The notes under the pieces were generated by a model. That model saw nothing but the letters and a program-made list of their open reading frames with translations, ran no database searches and was not told where the DNA came from. Below are positions 24,665-33,348 of a DNA stretch of 53,755 bases, piece by piece. Source of the stretch: CBDBJK01 sp965206395 (lineage in GTDB: Bacteria > Chloroflexota > Dehalococcoidia > Lucifugimonadales > CATOSD01); NCBI GenBank assembly GCA_965206395.1, contig CBDBJK010000016.1:1-53755 (forward strand), given 5' to 3'. Position numbers and translations under genes: made by a program. Every line of letters starts with the position of its first letter. The stretch's first letter is position 1.

Positions 24665-26077
24665 CTACGTCCCATCTTGGAAGCGGTAGTAATCCACAAC
24701 CTTCTTGATGGACAGCGCTGCCCGCTCGTATGTCGGATAGCTTGGTATCCCCGATTCTTGTAGCCTGAGGTCCAGTTCCTTGAGAATTTCGCCGTCGCCA
24801 TAAGGGTCTGGTGAGAAGAGAATCGCTACGGCAGGCTTGCCGGTCTTTTCCTTCGCGGCGGCGAGGGCCGAAATGTAGGCTTCGCCCTGCGAGGCATTTC
24901 GCCTGAATTCCCGAGGGTTAATCTGCATTACCAGAACGTCTATGTTGGGGTCAGTGGACAGAATATCTACTATCGATTCCATCAGCGGGCGGTTCATGCC
25001 ACCCATGTCAATCGGGTTGAGGTAGCTCGCCCCTATCATGCGAAAAAACTCCTCCAGCTTGGTATACGAGTCCTTACTTAGCATGGGTATCCGAAGGCCT
25101 GCCTTGGCGAAGGCGTCAGACATCGATACCGATTGCCCTCCTGAGCCACCGGTCAGCCCTATGCCGTCACCAGTGAATCGTGGAAATGCTGATACCGCCT
25201 TTAGCGCGTCTACAGTCTCCTGCATGGAGTCTGCCCGTATTGCTCCGCTCTGCCTGATGACGACATCCCAGGTGTCCATTGACTCCGCAATCGAGCCGGT
25301 ATGAGACGAAGTGGCTCGCTTGCCTTCCTCCGTCTGGCCGCCCTTCCAGATGACGACTGGCTTTTTGGGAGTAGTCTCTCGCAACAACTTGAAGAAACGC
25401 CGCCCGTCTTGCACGCCCTCCACGTACATAGCGATGAAACGCGTATCACTGTCCTGAGCGAAGTATTCCAGGTAGTCCGCGTTCTCCAGCACGACGCCGT
25501 TGCCGAAGCTGACGACCTTGTTGAGTTTCACGCCGCTGGCCTGGGCCGCGATGGAGAACGCCCCGCCATGCCCACCGCTCTGCGATATGAACGTAACCGG
25601 CCCGCCCTCGCCAGCAATCTGGTCTTGAGAGAAGCGTACCCCAAGGGCAGCGTTAAACAGACCCATGCAGTTGGGGCCGAGCAGCACGAGGTCGGCATCT
25701 TGCGCCATCTGGGTTATCGTTTTCTGAAGCTCTATACCCTCTTCGCTTTCGGTTTCGGCAAACCCCGACGTGAACATGCCGACGCCACCAACGTTTTTCT
25801 CGATGCAGTCCTTCAGCACGAAGGGGGCGACTCTGCGCGGCACGGCTACCAGAACGTAATCGACTTCATCCGGGATGTCCTTGACACTGCTATAGTTAGG
25901 AATCCCCATAGCCTCGATGCCGGGAATGTCGTTGGGGTCTAGCTGCACAGAAAACACCTTCCCCTGGAAGGTGCTCATGTTCTTCAGCCACATATAACCT
26001 GAGGTTTGCTTGTCGCCCACCACAGCGACAGTGCGTGGGTTCAGGGCGCGGTCTAATTTTTTGGCGTCAATACTCAT
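24665..26077 (-). CDS. ADP-forming acyl-CoA synthetase, CoA-binding/ligase (alpha) subunit
   Basis: 470 residues. ADP-forming acyl-CoA synthetases interconvert acyl-CoA + ADP + Pi with acid + CoA + ATP. The N-terminal CoA-binding Rossmann domain begins KLDRALNPRTVAVVGDKQTSG. The ligase domain has GPNCMGLFN, SQSGGHGGAFS, and the phospho-His in ATSSHTGSIAESM (near residue 260). C-terminal INPREFRRNASQGEAY. The ATP-grasp part is a separate gene 12 bases upstream (26090-26803), so the enzyme is split into two subunits. Confidence 0.88.
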   Translation of the reverse strand: MSIDAKKLDRALNPRTVAVVGDKQTSGYMWLKNMSTFQGKVFSVQLDPNDIPGIEAMGIPNYSSVKDIPDEVDYVLVAVPRRVAPFVLKDCIEKNVGGVGMFTSGFAETESEEGIELQKTITQMAQDADLVLLGPNCMGLFNAALGVRFSQDQIAGEGGPVTFISQSGGHGGAFSIAAQASGVKLNKVVSFGNGVVLENADYLEYFAQDSDTRFIAMYVEGVQDGRRFFKLLRETTPKKPVVIWKGGQTEEGKRATSSHTGSIAESMDTWDVVIRQSGAIRADSMQETVDALKAVSAFPRFTGDGIGLTGGSGGQSVSMSDAFAKAGLRIPMLSKDSYTKLEEFFRMIGASYLNPIDMGGMNRPLMESIVDILSTDPNIDVLVMQINPREFRRNASQGEAYISALAAAKEKTGKPAVAILFSPDPYGDGEILKELDLRLQESGIPSYPTYERAALSIKKVVDYYRFQDGT

Positions 26078-26089
26078 CTGGTTTTCCTC

Positions 26090-26803
26090 TCAACTAGCGT
26101 CGGCGTTCTCAAGCACTATACGGGCATCAACCACCGTTAATCCGTCGCTGTATGCGATTACGGGGTTGAGGTCAAGCTCTCTAATCATGGGCCGCTCTTC
26201 AACGAACCGGGAGAGTTTCAGCAGGCTGTTCTCAAGGGCGCTCACATCAACAGGCTTCTGACCGCGATGACCTTCGAGGATAGGATAGCCTTTGATTTCC
26301 CGGATCATCTGCGCGGCGTCTCGCTGCGTCAATGGCGCGATGCGGAAGGCTACGTCTTTAAGCACTTCCACCAGGATACCTCCAAGGCCAAACATGAGCA
26401 CTGGCCCAAACTGCGGGTCTATGGAGACTCCCATGATGACCTCGACGCCCGGCTGAGCCATAGCCTGGACGGAAATGCCATCGACCTGCGCGGTTGGATA
26501 GGCGCTTCCGATGGAGGCCAATATCTCGTCGTACGCCTGTCCAACCTCAGCTTCGTTGGTCAGGCCAATCTTGACCCCTCCGGCATCGCTTTTGTGAACA
26601 ACGTCCGGGGAGGCTATCTTTAGCACTGCCGGAAAGCCTATTTGACGGCTTAACTCGAGGGCTTCGTCTTTGCTTTTTGCAAGCAGGGTTTCATTGGTTT
26701 CGATGCCAGCCTGCGACAAAAGCTGTTTGGACTCCACCTCTGTCAGAAGTTGGCGTCCGGCGCTTTGCGCTGCCGATATTATATCGTTCTGCGACACGGG
26801 CAC
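26090..26803 (-). CDS. ADP-forming acyl-CoA synthetase, ATP-grasp (beta) subunit
   Basis: 237 residues, ATP-grasp domain that binds ATP and phosphorylates the alpha-subunit His. N-terminal helix region QLLTEVESKQLLSQAGIET, then GFPAVLKIASPDVVHKSDAGG (nucleotide-binding Lys), FGLGGILVEVLKDVAFRIAPL (metal-binding loop) and RELDLNPVIAYSDGLTVVDARI. First gene of a two-gene operon; its start faces the divergent CoA-transferase operon across a G-rich intergenic region. Confidence 0.88.
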   Translation of the reverse strand: MPVSQNDIISAAQSAGRQLLTEVESKQLLSQAGIETNETLLAKSKDEALELSRQIGFPAVLKIASPDVVHKSDAGGVKIGLTNEAEVGQAYDEILASIGSAYPTAQVDGISVQAMAQPGVEVIMGVSIDPQFGPVLMFGLGGILVEVLKDVAFRIAPLTQRDAAQMIREIKGYPILEGHRGQKPVDVSALENSLLKLSRFVEERPMIRELDLNPVIAYSDGLTVVDARIVLENADAS

Positions 26804-26818
26804 TCTCCTCGATAATAT

Positions 26819-26873
26819 TAGGGTTTGGGGTATAGGGGTTAGGGTTTAGTCCCCCCAACCCCCAAACCCTATG
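26819..26873. other. G-quadruplex-capable inverted repeat in divergent intergenic region
   Basis: Plus strand carries GGG-TTT-GGGG-TATA-GGGG-TTA-GGG, four G-runs with 3-4 base loops, a strict quadruplex pattern. The complementary half, CCCCCAAACCCTA, lies about 20 bases on, so the region can instead form a long hairpin. It lies between two divergent operons. Confidence 0.7.
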
Positions 26874-26951
26874 CCTTGCAAGGATAGTAGTGTCTTGAAG
26901 CGTTGTCAAACACGAACACTGCTTTTGCAAGCCCACTATCGCCTTCGCGTC

Positions 26952-26980
26952 TTGACGTTGTGACCCGTAACGCCTATAGT
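26952..26980 (+). promoter_or_regulatory. Sigma-70-type promoter for CoA-transferase pair
   Basis: TTGACG at 26952-26957, 17-base spacer, TATAGT at 26975-26980. The GTG start at 27018 follows, with AGGAGG at 27001-27006. Short leader of about 30 bases. Confidence 0.65.
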
Positions 26981-27017
26981 TTCGGTTAGTCCATAATGCG
27001 AGGAGGATACGTCTACG

Positions 27018-28229
27018 GTGAGTGACTCGGCTCTCTCAGGAGTGAATGTTCTTGACCTGAGCGACGGCGTATCCGGCGGCTACTGCACGAAGATAATGTC
27101 CGACCTCGGCGCTCAGGTCATCAAGGTAGAGCCTCCTGTTACCGGAGATTCCGCTCGTAGTGCAGGCCCTTTCTTGAACGATATTCCCAACATCGAGACG
27201 AGCGCGCCCTATCTATACCTGAACACTGGCAAAAAAAGCATCACGCTCGACCTCAAGAACGATGCATCGAAGCCTATTGTTCATAAACTTGTCAAGCAGG
27301 CCGACATTCTGATCGAAAATTTCAAGCCCGGCGTCATGTCAGAGTTGGGCCTGGACTACGATATTCTGAAGCAACTCAACCCTGGCCTCATCATGGCCTC
27401 AATCTCATACTTCGGACAGACCGGCCCATATCGCGACTACGAAGGCTCGGAGTTGATCGCCTACGCAGTCAGCGGGTACATGTATCTGACTGGCGACGAG
27501 GATAGGGAGCCTCTAATTGCTGGCGGCTCACAGTCTGGATACCAGGCGGGGCTGGCGACTGTTATGGCTGTCATGGCCGCGTTGAGCCACAGGGATTTCA
27601 CGGCGGAGGGCCAGTATATCGACGTATCGACAATTGAAGCTCTGGCTGGCACGTTCGACGGGGTAGCCGTCTATACGATGCTCGAAAAGCGCGGAACTAT
27701 GCCAAGGCGGGCCGGTACCCGGCTCATCACGCGTGACCCTCATTCGCCCTATCCCTCCGCACTGCTGCCATGCAAGGACGGCTGGGTGCATGTCCACTAC
27801 TCTCCCAGTTTCCCGGAAGGGCTGGCGCTCCTCACCGGCAACCCAAGGCTGGAAGAGCCTGAAGTGCTTACTGCGATGATGGGCCACGCCGACGAGATAG
27901 ATCAGTTGCTCATGGAGAGGCTGAAGGATCATACGAGAGAGGAGATACAAACCCAGGCCCAGGAGCTAAGGATTCCCTTCACTATGGTGCAGTCCATCGC
28001 CGAAGTATTGGACGACCCTCAGAATGAGGCCACCGGCTTCTTCGTCGAGCTAGATCACCCCGTTGCCGGGAAGTTAAGATACCCAAGCCTTCCCTATCAT
28101 ATGCCTGAGAGTCCCTGGCAGCCCGTCAGAGCGCCGCTTCTGGGTGAGCATAACCGTCAGGTATATTGCGACGTTTTGAGATACTCTGAGAAAGAGTTGA
28201 CCGTATTTCAGGAATCGGGAGTTATCTAG
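27018..28229 (+). CDS. CaiB/BaiF class III CoA-transferase lacking the catalytic Asp
   Basis: 403 residues; GTG start after AGGAGG. Family blocks: SGVNVLDLSDGVSGGYCTK, GAQVIKVEPP, DILIENFKPGVMSELGLDYD, LLGEHNRQVY. At the catalytic position the sequence is AGGSQSGYQAG, with Gly (about 174) where formyl-CoA transferase has Asp169. It shares the PFLNDIPNIETSAPYLYLNT region with the other Asp-less copies, a block the Asp-bearing ones lack. The Asp-bearing gene follows 12 bases downstream, which argues for a two-subunit enzyme. Read from the promoter at 26952-26980. Confidence 0.92.
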   Translation: MSDSALSGVNVLDLSDGVSGGYCTKIMSDLGAQVIKVEPPVTGDSARSAGPFLNDIPNIETSAPYLYLNTGKKSITLDLKNDASKPIVHKLVKQADILIENFKPGVMSELGLDYDILKQLNPGLIMASISYFGQTGPYRDYEGSELIAYAVSGYMYLTGDEDREPLIAGGSQSGYQAGLATVMAVMAALSHRDFTAEGQYIDVSTIEALAGTFDGVAVYTMLEKRGTMPRRAGTRLITRDPHSPYPSALLPCKDGWVHVHYSPSFPEGLALLTGNPRLEEPEVLTAMMGHADEIDQLLMERLKDHTREEIQTQAQELRIPFTMVQSIAEVLDDPQNEATGFFVELDHPVAGKLRYPSLPYHMPESPWQPVRAPLLGEHNRQVYCDVLRYSEKELTVFQESGVI

Positions 28230-28241
28230 CAAAGTATTCAC

Positions 28242-29405
28242 ATGACACAAAAGAGCAACAAATTGCTTCCCTTCCAACACATAAGGATCATAGACCTCAC
28301 CAACGTCATCGCCGGGCCGGTGACCACCAGGGTGTTGGGACAGCTTGGCGCTCAGATCATCAAGGTGGAATTGCCCTGGGGAAGAGCCATTGGCAACGTC
28401 CAGATGCATACTCAAGACCCGGAGCAACCCCGGACGTACAACACCGTTGCGACGTTCAATGAGGTCAACCGCGCAAAGATGAGCATCGCCATCAACCTTG
28501 CTCACGAAGGCGGCAGGGATCTGTTCAGGGAACTGGTGAGTGTTAGCGACGTGGTTCTGGAGAACTACAGCCCCAGGGTCATGCCCAACCTGGACTTGAG
28601 CTACGAGACGCTTGCCAAAGTGCGCCCCGACCTTATCATGGTGTCTATGCCTGGATTGGGGGAGTCTGGCCCCTGGGTCAACCACATCTCGTTTGGGCCG
28701 GGAACCGATGCTCTTTCCGGCCTGTCGGACGTTACCGGATACGAGGGCGGGCCTCCGCACAAGCCCGGCAACTTCTACGCTGACCCTAACTCGGCCTTTC
28801 ACGTCGCAACGTCCATAATGGCCGCGCTCAGGCAACGTCACAGAACGGGAAAGGGACAGCATGTGCAGGTAGTCCTCCGTGAGGCTACGATGGCGATCAT
28901 CGGAGAGCAATTCCTGGGATATCAGCTAACGGGGAGACCGCCGAAGCGCATGGGCAGCCGCCATCCGACGATGGCTCCTCACAATGTATATAGATGCAAG
29001 GGCGATGATGCATGGGTCGTCATTGCGGTTGCGTCAAACGATGAATGGCAACGTTTTTGCTCGGCGATTGGCGAACCTGAGTGGTGTCGAGAAAGCAGAT
29101 TCGCTGACAACGTAGGACGTTTGCAAAATCAAGATGCGCTTGATGCCCTCATTCAGACGTGGACGGAGCAGCACACAAAATACGAGGCCATGAACATTTT
29201 GCAAGGCAACGGCGTAAAGGCTGGCGCGGCGCTCACGGCCCCGGAAGCGTTGAAAGACCCGCATTACGTAGAACGAGGCTTTTTCGATCATACCGACCAT
29301 CCGGATGCAGGCAAGGCCACTCATCCGGGTGTACCCTGGAGATTCACCGCATCCGGGAGCAACATGGGTCAGCGTGCTCCCATGTTCGCCGAGCATAACA
29401 ACTGA
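28242..29405 (+). CDS. CaiB/BaiF class III CoA-transferase (Asp-containing), in-frame TGA near the end
   Basis: 387 residues to the TGA at 29403-29405. Catalytic Asp181 in PGNFYADPNSAFH. Other blocks: IRIIDLTNVIAGPVTTR, AQIIKVELPWGRA, DVVLENYSPRVMPNLD, SRHPTMAPHNVYRCKG. The family C-terminus continues after the stop in the same frame: AEHNN-stop-VLRELLDLDKDEIAKLRQEA, ending at 29495. So about 29 conserved residues are cut off. CGA to TGA is a simple explanation; recoding as selenocysteine is considered in findings and not favoured. Partner of the Asp-less gene 12 bases upstream. Confidence 0.88.
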   Translation: MTQKSNKLLPFQHIRIIDLTNVIAGPVTTRVLGQLGAQIIKVELPWGRAIGNVQMHTQDPEQPRTYNTVATFNEVNRAKMSIAINLAHEGGRDLFRELVSVSDVVLENYSPRVMPNLDLSYETLAKVRPDLIMVSMPGLGESGPWVNHISFGPGTDALSGLSDVTGYEGGPPHKPGNFYADPNSAFHVATSIMAALRQRHRTGKGQHVQVVLREATMAIIGEQFLGYQLTGRPPKRMGSRHPTMAPHNVYRCKGDDAWVVIAVASNDEWQRFCSAIGEPEWCRESRFADNVGRLQNQDALDALIQTWTEQHTKYEAMNILQGNGVKAGAALTAPEALKDPHYVERGFFDHTDHPDAGKATHPGVPWRFTASGSNMGQRAPMFAEHNN

Positions 29406-29559
29406 GTGCTGAGGGAACTGCTCGATCTTGACAAAGATGAAATCGCAAAGCTGCGCCAGGAGGCCACGACGCCCCTGGAGCCGGTAGACCGCTGACCTCA
29501 CGCCTATAAGTTGGCCCGAATATCAAAAATCAACATAAGCAACAATAAGGAGGCAGGTC

Positions 29560-30333
29560 ATGGCCCTGATTTATGAAAAGCGTGGAAAGATAGCGTACGT
29601 TACCATCAATCGTCCCGAAGTCATGAACGCTATGGACCCCGAGACCTACAGCGAGCTGTCGCAGGCGTGGATAGACATTCGAGACGACCCCGATGTCTGG
29701 TGTGCCATCATCACCGGCGCTGGCGACAAGGCGTTCTCTGCTGGCGCAGACCTCAAAAAGACGATACCGCGAGAGGCAGAGAAATGGCACTTCTGGCAGA
29801 CGCAGGAGGAGCAGATTCTCAATCGTGGCCTGGAAGTATGGAAGCCCATCATCGCCGCCGTCAACGGCTTTTGCCTCGCGGGTGGAATGACGCTTCTGTT
29901 GGCTACAGACCTTCGGGTGTCCGTCGAGCACGCAAAATTTGGCCTGTCAGAGGTCAAGCGCGGCATCCTGCCGGGCAACGGCGGCACGCAGCGCACCATT
30001 CAGCAGCTTCCATATCCTATCGCCATGTGGCTGCTTATGAGTGGCGAGTGGCTTTCGGCTCAAGAGGCTCAGCAGTATGGCCTGATAAACAAGGTTGTGC
30101 CGCAAGGCGAGCTGATAACAGAGGCCGAGCGCATGGCTAACGTCATCTGTCAGAACGGCCCCCTCGCGGTGCGCGCCATAAAAGAGTTAGCCGTCCGGGG
30201 ACAGTACATGCCCATCGAATATGGCCTGCGCATGGAACAGGCTATGGGACAGATGCTTCGCGCCACAGACGACGCCAAAGAGGGGCCAAGAGCCTTCGCG
30301 GAAAAGCGCAAGGCTAACTTTACTGGAAGATAA
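29560..30333 (+). CDS. Enoyl-CoA hydratase/isomerase (crotonase) family protein
   Basis: 257 residues. Crotonase fold; hydrates or isomerises enoyl-CoA thioesters in the cytoplasm. Oxyanion-hole segments AIITGAGDKAFSAGADLKKT (near 48-67) and AVNGFCLAGGMTLLLATDLRV (near 103-123), then FGLSEVKRGILPGNGGTQR with a possible catalytic Glu. AAGGAGGCAGGTC precedes the ATG. It follows the CoA-transferase pair and precedes an acyl-CoA dehydrogenase, all same strand, so it likely acts on the CoA ester those enzymes make. Confidence 0.92.
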   Translation: MALIYEKRGKIAYVTINRPEVMNAMDPETYSELSQAWIDIRDDPDVWCAIITGAGDKAFSAGADLKKTIPREAEKWHFWQTQEEQILNRGLEVWKPIIAAVNGFCLAGGMTLLLATDLRVSVEHAKFGLSEVKRGILPGNGGTQRTIQQLPYPIAMWLLMSGEWLSAQEAQQYGLINKVVPQGELITEAERMANVICQNGPLAVRAIKELAVRGQYMPIEYGLRMEQAMGQMLRATDDAKEGPRAFAEKRKANFTGR

Positions 30334-30371
30334 TCATCAACAAGGCGCGAATACAGACCGGGAGATGAAAC

Positions 30372-31553
30372 ATGACTGTCGCTGACGAAAGATACCAGTT
30401 GCCTGAAGAGTTGCGGATGGCCCGTAACCTGGTCAGAGACTATATTCGGAACGAGATTGTTCCCCTGGAGCAAGAGTTAGATCAGGATGCCATATCGCTT
30501 CCCGACGAGGACTTCAACCGGCTTACCCCTTTGACCAAAGAGATGGGCATGTGGTGCATTGGCGTGGCCGAACAACATGGCGGAGCGGGCCTATCTATCT
30601 TTGCCCAAGCGGTCATAGACGAGGAGATGGTGCAGCACAGGGCTGGCCTGTATCGCCCGGCATACAGCACGATGGGCAGTTCGCCACCGGAAGTCATCTG
30701 GATGGGGACAGACGAGCAGATCGAAACCTACGGCTTGCCTACGGTAAGAGGGGAGCGTAAAGGCTGGTTTGCCATCACCGAGCCAAGTGGCGGCTCAGAC
30801 CCCGCGAGGGCAATTCAGACTCGCGCTGTCCGAGATGGCGATGACTGGATAATCAACGGCAGCAAGATATTCATTAGCGGAGCGCCCTGGAATGATTGGG
30901 GCATTGTGTTTGCGCGCACAGACCCCAACAGTCGCAGGGGCATAACCGCCTTCCTCGTTGAGAACGACATGCCCGGCTTCAGCCTGAACCCTATCCCGGT
31001 GCTGCGATCCTATTATCCCGCGCAGCTTTTCTTCGATAACCTGCGAGTGCCCAGTCGCAACGTTCTGGGAGAGGTTGATAATGGCTGGGACCTTCTGGCG
31101 AACAAGCTACTCGCGCGGGCGCGTATTCCATACTCTGCTGCTAACCTTGGGGTAGCCGTCATTGCCCAGAGAATGGCTGTAGAATACTCCAAGACCAGAG
31201 AGACTTTTGGCGCGCCCCTCGCCAGCCGCCAGGCGATTCAGTGGATGCTGGTGGACTCGGAGATAGAGATTCGCGCTTGTCGCTGGCTCATCTGGGAGGC
31301 TGCGTGGAAGTACGACGCGGGAGAAGATTTTCGACAGGAAGGCTCTATTGCCAAGCTTTACTCGTCCGAGATATTGGGACAGGTGGTAGACCGCGCCATA
31401 CAGGTTCATGGCGGCTATGGCGTAAGCAAATGGCTGCCTCTGGAGCGATGGTATCGTGAGGCGCGAATCCGCCGCGTGGGTGAAGGCCCGTCTGAGGTGC
31501 AGCGTATGGTCATCGCCCGCGAGATATTGACCCCTGGTGGCCCTCCTGGTTAG
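30372..31553 (+). CDS. Acyl-CoA dehydrogenase
   Basis: 393 residues, full length. FAD-dependent alpha,beta-dehydrogenation of acyl-CoA. Signature AITEPSGGSDPARAIQTRA in the middle domain, IINGSKIFISGAPWNDWGIV, FFDNLRVPSRNVLGE, and C-terminal IQVHGGYGVSKWLPLERWYR with EGPSEVQRMVIAREI. The usual catalytic base region lies near the C-terminal helices; I did not fix the Glu. Expected to pass electrons to ETF. Between the crotonase and the HAD gene. Confidence 0.92.
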   Translation: MTVADERYQLPEELRMARNLVRDYIRNEIVPLEQELDQDAISLPDEDFNRLTPLTKEMGMWCIGVAEQHGGAGLSIFAQAVIDEEMVQHRAGLYRPAYSTMGSSPPEVIWMGTDEQIETYGLPTVRGERKGWFAITEPSGGSDPARAIQTRAVRDGDDWIINGSKIFISGAPWNDWGIVFARTDPNSRRGITAFLVENDMPGFSLNPIPVLRSYYPAQLFFDNLRVPSRNVLGEVDNGWDLLANKLLARARIPYSAANLGVAVIAQRMAVEYSKTRETFGAPLASRQAIQWMLVDSEIEIRACRWLIWEAAWKYDAGEDFRQEGSIAKLYSSEILGQVVDRAIQVHGGYGVSKWLPLERWYREARIRRVGEGPSEVQRMVIAREILTPGGPPG

Positions 31554-31571
31554 CCCGACGTTTTCGGGCCT

Positions 31572-32018
31572 ATGAATATATTCTTTGATGTGGACTATAC
31601 ACTGCTGGCGGTGGACGGCTCTTTGCGGCCCAAAGCCAGAGAGGTGATGCAGCGGCTCAAGGATGAGGGCCACAGTCTGTACATCTGGTCGGGAAACGGC
31701 ATCAGGTGGCGTGATGTGCGGAAGCACAGCCTGGAGTCGCTGGTAAGCGACTGTTTCGAAAAGCCTGCCAACAACTACGTCGAGGCCCTGAAACAGCTTG
31801 ATCTGCCGGTAAAACCAGACCTGGTCGTTGACGACTACCTGGATGTGACCGCCGCGTTAGGTGGAATCTGGGTACGCTCTTACTACTTCCCCACCAGCGA
31901 CGACAATGAGATGGAACACGTCTACAAGCTCATCAACGAATGGATTCAGCAAGGCCGCTCGGACGACCCCCAGTTTCGCGCGCCGCCATCCAACCAGGGT
32001 TGGGGTACTGTGCGATAG
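31572..32018 (+). CDS. HAD-like hydrolase
   Basis: 148 residues. Begins MNIFFDVDYTLLAVDG, the HAD motif I DxDxT with nucleophilic Asp near residue 6. Motif II Ser/Thr probably in LYIWSGNG; a later DLVVDDYLD fits motif IV acids. Short with no obvious cap, so a small phosphatase acting on a phosphoprotein or metabolite. 18 bases after the acyl-CoA dehydrogenase, so read from the same transcript; it converges on the minus-strand CoA-transferase 38 bases on. Confidence 0.75.
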   Translation: MNIFFDVDYTLLAVDGSLRPKAREVMQRLKDEGHSLYIWSGNGIRWRDVRKHSLESLVSDCFEKPANNYVEALKQLDLPVKPDLVVDDYLDVTAALGGIWVRSYYFPTSDDNEMEHVYKLINEWIQQGRSDDPQFRAPPSNQGWGTVR

Positions 32019-32056
32019 TTTGCCATCGCCAATTGATTCGTGCATTTGCTTTACAG

Positions 32057-33319
32057 TCAAAGCTCTGGCTCGTATCCGATAACGCCGTCTTTCGAGAGCG
32101 CGTTCATCTTCTCTTGCGTAAGACCCAGCACTTCGCCCAGAACAAAAGCGTTGTCTTCTCCCAGGCATGGGGCCGCCTTGTGGATGACCCCTGGCGTGTC
32201 GCTTAGATGGGCCGTTACCGACGGATATAGATGATTCCCAACATATTTCCTGTCTATCCAGACGAAGCTGTTCTGCGCTTTGACCTGTCGGTCTTCCAGA
32301 ACCTCTTTGGCAGAGTTAACAGCGTCGGCAGCGACACCAGCGCGCTGAAGACGCTCCGCCAATTCTGCCTTTTCCCATTGGGCAGTCGAGTCGGAAATGA
32401 TTCCGTCCAGTTCGTCCTGATGATGCCAGCGGCTTAAAGCGTCTTCAAACCGTGCGTCTGCGGCGACCTCCGGGTGACTTAGAGCTTCGCAAAGCGCCTG
32501 CCATTCCTGGTCGGACTCCACGGCTATCGCAATCCAGTTGTCCTCTCCATCGCAAGGGAATACCCCGTGCGGGGCCATCCAGGGGTGACGATTGCCTCTA
32601 CGCTCCTGAACTCTTCCGTTCATGACGTAGTCTATCAGGCTCTGCGCCGTGTGTTGAACGACCAGTTCTTGATGCGCCATCTCGATGTGTTGGCCCTCGC
32701 CTGTGCGTCGCCGATGCACTAGCGCCATCAGGACGCCGATGGCTCCGCCGATGCCGCTAACAGGGTCGCCGTAGGCGTTGGATTGAAGAACGGGAGGCCC
32801 ATCGGCGTGTCCGGTCAGTCCCGCGACTCCAGACAACGACTCTATGGTATTCCCAAAGCCCACATAGTCTCGCCAGGGGCCAGTGCTGCCGAAACCGGGC
32901 ATTGAAATCATAACCAGGCTTGGATTAATGGCGCGCACAACGTCATAGGTCAAGCCGAAATTCTCCATCACACGGGGCGCGAAGTTCTCCACCATCACGT
33001 CGGCGATAGCGAGAAGTTCTTTCAAGTGAGCAATGCCACGTGGGTCTCTCAGGTCGAGAGTGACGCCGTGCTTGTTGCGGTTGACCCCGTTGTGATTGGC
33101 AGACATTTCGTAAAGGCGCACATCAGGGTCTGGGCTTATCATACTGCCGCGCCACCAGTCCAGACGGCGCGTGGACTCGACTTTGATGACCTCTGCGCCG
33201 AAGTCGGCTAGAAGCATACCGGTTAGCGGGCCTGCCCATCCCATAGAGATGTCCACGACCCGCAGGCCGCCGAGAACCATTTTCTGTCTGTTGCTTCTCT
33301 GATTTTGCATGGGATTCAT
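32057..33319 (-). CDS. CaiB/BaiF class III CoA-transferase (Asp-containing)
   Basis: 420 residues from ATG 33319 (AAGG upstream); later ATGs at residues 4 and 14 are possible. Catalytic Asp185 in LQSNAYGDPVSGIGG. Blocks: LRVVDISMGWAGPLTGMLLAD, GAEVIKVESTRRLDWW, DVMVENFAPRVMENFGLTYD, GNRHPWMAPHGVFPCDG. C-terminus complete (LGEDNAFVLGEVLGLTQEK). The upstream gene, 29 bases away, is an Asp-less homologue. Together they look like catalytic and non-catalytic subunits. Substrate unknown. Confidence 0.93.
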   Translation of the reverse strand: MNPMQNQRSNRQKMVLGGLRVVDISMGWAGPLTGMLLADFGAEVIKVESTRRLDWWRGSMISPDPDVRLYEMSANHNGVNRNKHGVTLDLRDPRGIAHLKELLAIADVMVENFAPRVMENFGLTYDVVRAINPSLVMISMPGFGSTGPWRDYVGFGNTIESLSGVAGLTGHADGPPVLQSNAYGDPVSGIGGAIGVLMALVHRRRTGEGQHIEMAHQELVVQHTAQSLIDYVMNGRVQERRGNRHPWMAPHGVFPCDGEDNWIAIAVESDQEWQALCEALSHPEVAADARFEDALSRWHHQDELDGIISDSTAQWEKAELAERLQRAGVAADAVNSAKEVLEDRQVKAQNSFVWIDRKYVGNHLYPSVTAHLSDTPGVIHKAAPCLGEDNAFVLGEVLGLTQEKMNALSKDGVIGYEPEL

Positions 33320-33348
33320 AAATAACCTTGTCGTAATTCCATTGCGTC

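Noticed and set aside
25301..25942. Long open frame on the plus strand opposite the acyl-CoA synthetase
   Set aside because: It is antisense to a well-conserved gene, has no ribosome site and matches no protein pattern.
26819..26845. Telomere or chromosome end
   Set aside because: The G-rich unit is not repeated beyond four runs, lies between normal genes and has its own complementary arm.
28074..28910. Long open frame on the minus strand opposite two CoA-transferases
   Set aside because: It crosses both conserved genes on the other strand; a composition artefact.
29405..29450. Bacterial SECIS element after the TGA
   Set aside because: Only a 5-bp stem with a GACA loop is visible; no longer stem with the GU loop expected of SECIS.
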